This document shows, in pieces, positions 59,561 to 64,000 of a DNA stretch of 64,000 nt (within the stretch, counting starts at the first letter, position 1; the number at the start of each line of letters is the position of its first letter). The DNA comes from Eopsaltria australis (taxonomy: Eukaryota > Chordata > Aves > Passeriformes > Petroicidae). The DNA lies in assembly GCA_034509425.1 (NCBI GenBank), contig JAVTVJ010000830.1:372001-436000 (forward strand), written 5' to 3'. The translations under genes and the position numbers were made by a program. Below the pieces are notes generated by a model. The model was not told the origin of the DNA, did no database searches, and worked only from the letters and a program-made list of their open reading frames with translations.

Positions 59561-61235
59561 TCTGAGTTTTTATTTCCTAAGACCAGGAAAAAGGCATCAA
59601 TGTAATTCTTTGGCAAAGGTTCTAGATTGCCTGGTGCTAGTGGAAATCATCTGAAGGCTTTATTTTTCTTGCTGAGACTAAGGTGGTGGAAATATAAGAC
59701 AGAAGGCAGCAGAGCTCTGGTTCTGCACCAGAGCCTCACAGGGCAAGGAGGGATGGAGCCCAGTACCAGTGCACACCCCTGCCTCGCTGATGCATGGTGT
59801 GCCACCATGGTTCCTGCAACCAACACCCCAGAATTTTTCCTTGCAATGTTAATAACTCAATATGAGCCAAACAAGTGTTAAATGGCACTGAAACAGTCCC
59901 CTGCCAGGTGGATTTCTCTAGCTGACCATGGTAAGCAGGACAGAGTCACATCCTGAGGAAGAGGGATGTTCTGCAGAATCCCTCAGGTCCCATTGCTCCA
60001 CTGAGCTTTCCACACTGATCTTCAGTCCCTACATTGAAAGCTTTGGCATTGCAACTGTTCTCTGGCATGGACAGCATTGAGAGATTTGGGAGAAGAGCTG
60101 AATGCAAATGAGGAGGAAGGGGTTTGTCAGACAGAATTAACTAATCCCCAGGGTTTTGATTTGCCTGATCTGTCTGCCATGTTCCTAGAGTTTTATTTCC
60201 ACTTTTTTCTCCTTTCATTTCTCAGAAGGAGGGTGGGCAGGGCTGACTCTGCAGGGTCCCTGGCCGTGTCCTTACCCCTGCCAGAGGCTGTGACAGCTTG
60301 GCACAAAGAGGCAGCACTCTTCAAGTACAAAACACACCACTAATTTTGTCCCCTGCTTCAGGGCTTAGTCCAAAACACACTGGGATGAGGTGGAGGCAGA
60401 TTTTTGAATGATCTGGCCCATTCCCAGTCCAAACCATTTAAACACAGTGGTTCATGGCCTTCTCTAGGACAGCTGTTTATGTCAGTGTTTGAGGTTTTCA
60501 GAATGGATGGTGAATTTACTTGAGGCAGAAAAAGCTTTATTGGCTTAGAAAATCCAATTCTGTGCTCAGTACAGTCTCTAAGACTTTCCTAAAACTGTTT
60601 TTCCTGCCAAAAGTGAGACGAAGAGAGAATTTGATGTTGAAGATCTCACCAAAGTCACCTGGGGAGAGAGAGATCAATTCCTTCATGGCTTTTCAAGATT
60701 GTGTACTGTAAAAATCCTATTATGATTTGACTTTGACATTAGCCCTGTCTTTGGTGGGGTCTGAACTCAAAACTTCCAGATGTCCCTTTCAGCCAACGCT
60801 TTTCCTTTATTTCATCTCAGAGATGTGATATAAGGTCTAACCCCAAAATGAATGTGCAACTAGCTTTTTTGGGTATTCAGACTTGGAGAGCAATAAGAAC
60901 AGATATCAAACTCTGAATATTTCTCAGAACTATTTGTGCATCAGAGGTGCCAGAACAGTCCTGGTCACTATGTGAAACAGGTTATTGAGCAGAGCTGTTT
61001 GACTGCAATTATCAGAAAGGTCAGCAGCAGCTAGGGCCTGCCCTTGTGTCTACTCTTGGCAGTCCTCCTCCTTGCGTTTGGCTCATCTCAAGCTCCCTTT
61101 TTCAAGTTTCCTTCTTTCAAAGATTTTTTCTGTAGTAAAAATCAGCAGCCTTCTCCATGGGGTTTGTTAATATGAGTTGTTTAATGGAAATGTTGTTTCA
61201 AAATAAGACAAAAGTGAAAGACTCCAGTAAGGTTT
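59561..61235. other. Non-coding stretch, no gene seen
   Basis: Mixed to AT-rich DNA with short frames only. No named repeat, CpG island or RNA gene is recognised. Confidence 0.55.
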
Positions 61236-61745
61236 AACAGAACCATAGAATTATTTAGGTTGCAAAATCTCCCTAAAATTATCAAATCCAGCAGTTAACC
61301 CAGCACTGCCAAGTCCACCACTAAGCCAAGTCCCCAAGTGCCACATCCAGGTCTTTTAAATACCTCCAGGAACGGCAATTTCACCACTGCTATGTACAGC
61401 CTGTGGCAGGGATTGAGAACTCTTGCAGTGAAGAAATTTTTCCTAATATCCAGTCTAAAACTCCTCTGACACTATTTGAGGCTTTTCCTCTCATCCTGCC
61501 ACTTTGATGCCTGGGAGAATAGACCGCCCCCATCCTGCTACAACCTCCCGTCAGGCAGCTCTAGAGAATGATAAGGTCCCTGCTGAGCCTCTTTTTGTCC
61601 GGGTGGAACATCCCCAGCTCCCTTAGCTGCCTCTCACCAGACTTGTGCCCCAGAGCCTTCACCAGCTCCGTTGCCCTTCTGTGGACCTGTTCCAGCAATG
61701 AAGCCCCATCCTCCCTGTGTCCCTGCAGTGCCGCGATGTCACAGC
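61236..61745 (-). mobile_element. CR1 LINE 3' fragment (about 510 bp), minus strand
   Basis: This is the longest CR1 copy in the window. The plus strand opens with AACAGAACCATAGAATTATT, the complement of a CR1 3' end. It then follows antisense CR1 through CTGGGAGAATAGACCGCCCC, GAATGATAAGGTCCCTGCTG and CCAGAGCCTTCACCAGCTCC. The minus-strand frame 61561-61998 includes the ORF2 words LLEQVHRRATELVKALGHKS and LRELGMFHPDKKRL, after which the frame is closed by a stop. It lacks the reverse-transcriptase core and is inactive. The plus-strand frame 61568-62134 is largely its antisense shadow. The 5' truncation point is near 61745. Confidence 0.94.
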
Positions 61746-61839
61746 GAGTGCAGAGGGGAGGGTGGAGCAGCCGTTTCAGTAAGATGTGTGCATGCCAGAT
61801 TGAGCCTGCAATAAAAGTCTTAAAATTGAGTGAAAGTTG

Positions 61840-62380
61840 TTTTTGGGATCGTGCTGTGAGATCAGACGCCGGCTGCCTGGGCAGAGCCTGGGACGGCTTT
61901 AACTCCATCCTGACTGAACGTTCTGTTTTTCCCGCAGTTTGCACTGGAGCCCTGGAGACAAATGAGAGCAGCTGGGTGCCAGCAGTGGGACGAGGCAAGG
62001 AGAGACCCGGGGAAGGCGCGGAGGAGCACGGCGGCAGCGCTGCTCAGGGAGCGGGGCTGCGATTCCTGCAGCCGCTGCCCGCTCCTGAGGGAGAAACACC
62101 CCGCTGGCTCAGGCGGATGCAAACAACGGGATAACCAACTCGGAAAATACCTTTTGCTCAAGAGAGAAGACTGCCAAAAGCAAAGCTGGGCGGGCCGGTG
62201 TTAGCTCTGCGGGCAGCTGCCTTCCCTTCCCTTCCCTTCCCTTCCCTTCCCTTCCCTTCCCTTCCCTTCCCTTCCCTTCCCTTCCCTTCCCTTCCCTTCC
62301 CTTCCCTGCCGGGCTCGGGGTCAGCACGAACCCAGCGAGGGCAGACACCGAGCTCGGGGCTGCCCGAGGGTTTGCGTTTT
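61840..62380. promoter_or_regulatory. CpG-rich block interrupted by the CTTCC array
   Basis: CpGs are dense at about 61980-62120 and resume after the simple repeat at about 62306-62360. A good acceptor-like pyrimidine tract ends in CCCGCAG at 61937. If it is used, the following sequence stays open on the plus strand to 62134, but the residues match no family I know. It may be a promoter island or an lncRNA exon region. It lies about 100 bp beyond the CR1 truncation point. Confidence 0.45.
62221..62305. repeat. Perfect (CTTCC)17 pentanucleotide array
   Basis: Seventeen uninterrupted CTTCC units span 85 bp, ending at CTGCC. On the minus strand this is a pure purine (GGAAG) tract, so triplex (H-DNA) formation is plausible. 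The GKGRE-repeat frames on the minus strand (62109-62348 and 62158-62385) are translations of the array, not proteins. Confidence 0.97.
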
Positions 62381-64000
62381 CCCATATTTGAGAGCCTGCT
62401 CTGCAGTTTTCAAGATGTATCCACAGGCTCAGATCACATCGTGATTTGGCTGCGAGTCGAGTCGGGTGTGCATTATCTCGGCAGACTCATGGTGTGCATC
62501 TCCTCCCCATCTAATATATCCCAACGTACAGCCAGAGTTTTACAGACAAGATAATGTGTTTTGGCTGTGTGAAATAGTTGTGCTATTCCTATAGGAGAAA
62601 AATTTAATTTTGCTCTGAATTCCTCTATAGCCAGACAGCTCCCCATTTATATCCTGGGTAATAAATCAAAGCAACATGAAGTCTTGTGCATGGAACTGAA
62701 GTAGTTTCTTAAAGCAAATTTGGCAGGAAATAAGTCATCATCTTAAAAAGCCAATTCATTCCTCATATACAATACACCACCAACTCTTTGCTAAAATCTG
62801 TAACCAGGCACATCATTTTGTGGAAGATAGAGAGAAAGCCACAAGCCCTAGCAAGCTGTGTGAGATAGGCTGTTTGATTCTCTTATCAAAATCACCCATA
62901 TCTCTGTCAGAGGAATCACCCTGTGATTTCTGACTCACGGGTTTGCAGTGCCCAGGTACTCAAACGTCACAAGGGCCATTAGTTTGACTTCATATAAAAA
63001 TAAGGTCATGCTGGTATCACATCTTCCCTCTGTGTTTTTCCTCTTTCTTCTTGCCTCCTCAACTGATGTTATTTTTCTCTCAATTTTTTTTTCACCAACT
63101 TTCCTTTCTAGTTTCTATTTCTATCATGCAAACATGCCATGGCAAAGAGATGTAAGCAATGCATAATATATTTGCAGTAATGTATGATTCATTTACTTGT
63201 TTTCATAATTAATGTGGCTGTGTTTTACATGCACAATACTTCCTGCATGCATTTTATTATGTGAATGCTCTTCAAAAATCTAATAAAATGTAATCCATTA
63301 GAAACAATAGCACTAGTCCTGTGGTGATATTTGTGTGCAGTTTTGCAGCAGCTGCAGAAAGAACTTGGTGCCAAGTTTCTATTCTAAACACCAATTTTAT
63401 GCTGCTGTTTTATGCAGCTCCTAATTCTCAAGGTGGAAATTATTATAATCATATATATTATTATAGTGATACCAGGGTCTGAGTATCATTTGCTTTCATA
63501 CCCTGAAAACTTTCCAACCTAAGTAATCTTTCTGTCTGCTCTCTGTAAAAAATACAAAATTATGCTGAATTTATGAAGAAACATATCAGAACTATACAAC
63601 AGCATCAGTAAAATATCGTCTAAATAATGCCAACATCTACACCGCCAAAAAATTCATTCTTCCCTGGGATTAAGTGAGGCTGAAAGCATACACAGCTTCA
63701 TCCTCTGGGGCCCAGAACCCTGTTTCCAAAGGTATTTATACATCTAATTGCCACCAATATCAGCAAAAGTTGGGAACGGCTGGAGAGCTCAGGCCATGCA
63801 CTTTATTTACACATTTTTATCTTCCTGGTGAGGATTTGAGGGCCCCAAATTAATTTTCACCCCATGAAGAAGAAAGTCAACATAGCCATTTGTGTGCTAT
63901 TCCTTGACATATTGTTCCAGGTGGATGGATTTGGAAGCTTTTTGTTTCCTATCTTCACACTAAAAGTGTATGTAAAATTATTTCCAGCAACAAAATCTAC
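62381..64000. other. Non-coding AT-rich stretch, no gene seen
   Basis: AT-rich with a pyrimidine-rich segment near 63020-63125 and TA-rich sequence near 63437-63470. About 63160-63310 has repeated ATTA and ATGCA-type words and could be conserved non-coding DNA. No exon, named repeat or RNA gene is recognised up to the window edge. Confidence 0.55.

Noticed and set aside
61568..62134. 188-codon plus-strand frame
   Set aside because: Its first part is the antisense of CR1 ORF2 and the rest runs through stop-poor CpG-rich DNA.
62109..62385. Minus-strand frames with GKGRE repeats
   Set aside because: They are translations of the CTTCC pentanucleotide array.
1..64000. CRISPR arrays, tRNA and rRNA genes, bacterial-type operons
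   Set aside because: No regularly spaced direct repeats with unique spacers, no tRNA A/B-box pair with a cloverleaf, and no ribosomal sequence were seen. The content is vertebrate.

Overview
The window reads as non-coding DNA from a bird, most likely a songbird-type genome. The clearest evidence is four 5'-truncated CR1 LINE fragments, which carry the typical CR1 3' end or the C-terminal reading frame of CR1 ORF2. Overall repeat density is low, and I recognise no mammalian L1 or Alu. The species cannot be named from this. I find no protein-coding exon that I can support. The open frames are short and lack family signatures, or they arise from minisatellites, from CpG-rich DNA, or from the strand opposite a repeat. 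I also find no tRNA, rRNA, known microRNA or CRISPR array. The best overall description is intergenic or long-intron DNA (gene desert).

Layout. Positions 1-10600 are plain non-coding DNA interrupted by an LTR-like insertion on the minus strand (about 2690-3325) and a few small inverted repeats. A CR1 fragment lies at 10611-10815. Positions 11200-19200 hold AT-rich simple repeats, a 20-21 bp minisatellite (13591-13717), a conserved-enhancer-looking block (17390-17650) and a degenerate GATCAGA-centred repeat merging into CpG-rich DNA (18755-19210). Positions 19200-25190 are mostly unremarkable. A G-rich minisatellite (25191-25525) then runs straight into a CpG island (to about 25730). A CR1 end lies at 27285-27452. 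An AATAAA signal followed by a pure poly(A) tract (29675-29721) sits just before a strong CpG island (about 29990-30540). Two further CpG-rich blocks lie at 33780-34160 and 34640-34770, the first preceded by a polypyrimidine tract.

Positions 34800-61200 are long, mostly AT-rich non-coding DNA. They contain a CR1 fragment (44429-44715), an enhancer-looking block with a duplicated ACACAATGTA motif (50830-51290), a strand-asymmetric pyrimidine-rich stretch (55650-56110) and an unidentified insertion-like block with a consensus splice donor (59230-59560). At the right end a 510 bp CR1 fragment (61236-61745) lies close to a CpG-rich block. That block is split by a perfect 17-copy CTTCC array (62221-62305). 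The last 1.6 kb is AT-rich with nothing recognised.

No set of genes works together here. The CpG islands and enhancer-like blocks suggest possible regulatory or lncRNA-promoter content near a developmental gene outside the window. That is inference, and I do not see a new biological system that I could defend from sequence alone.
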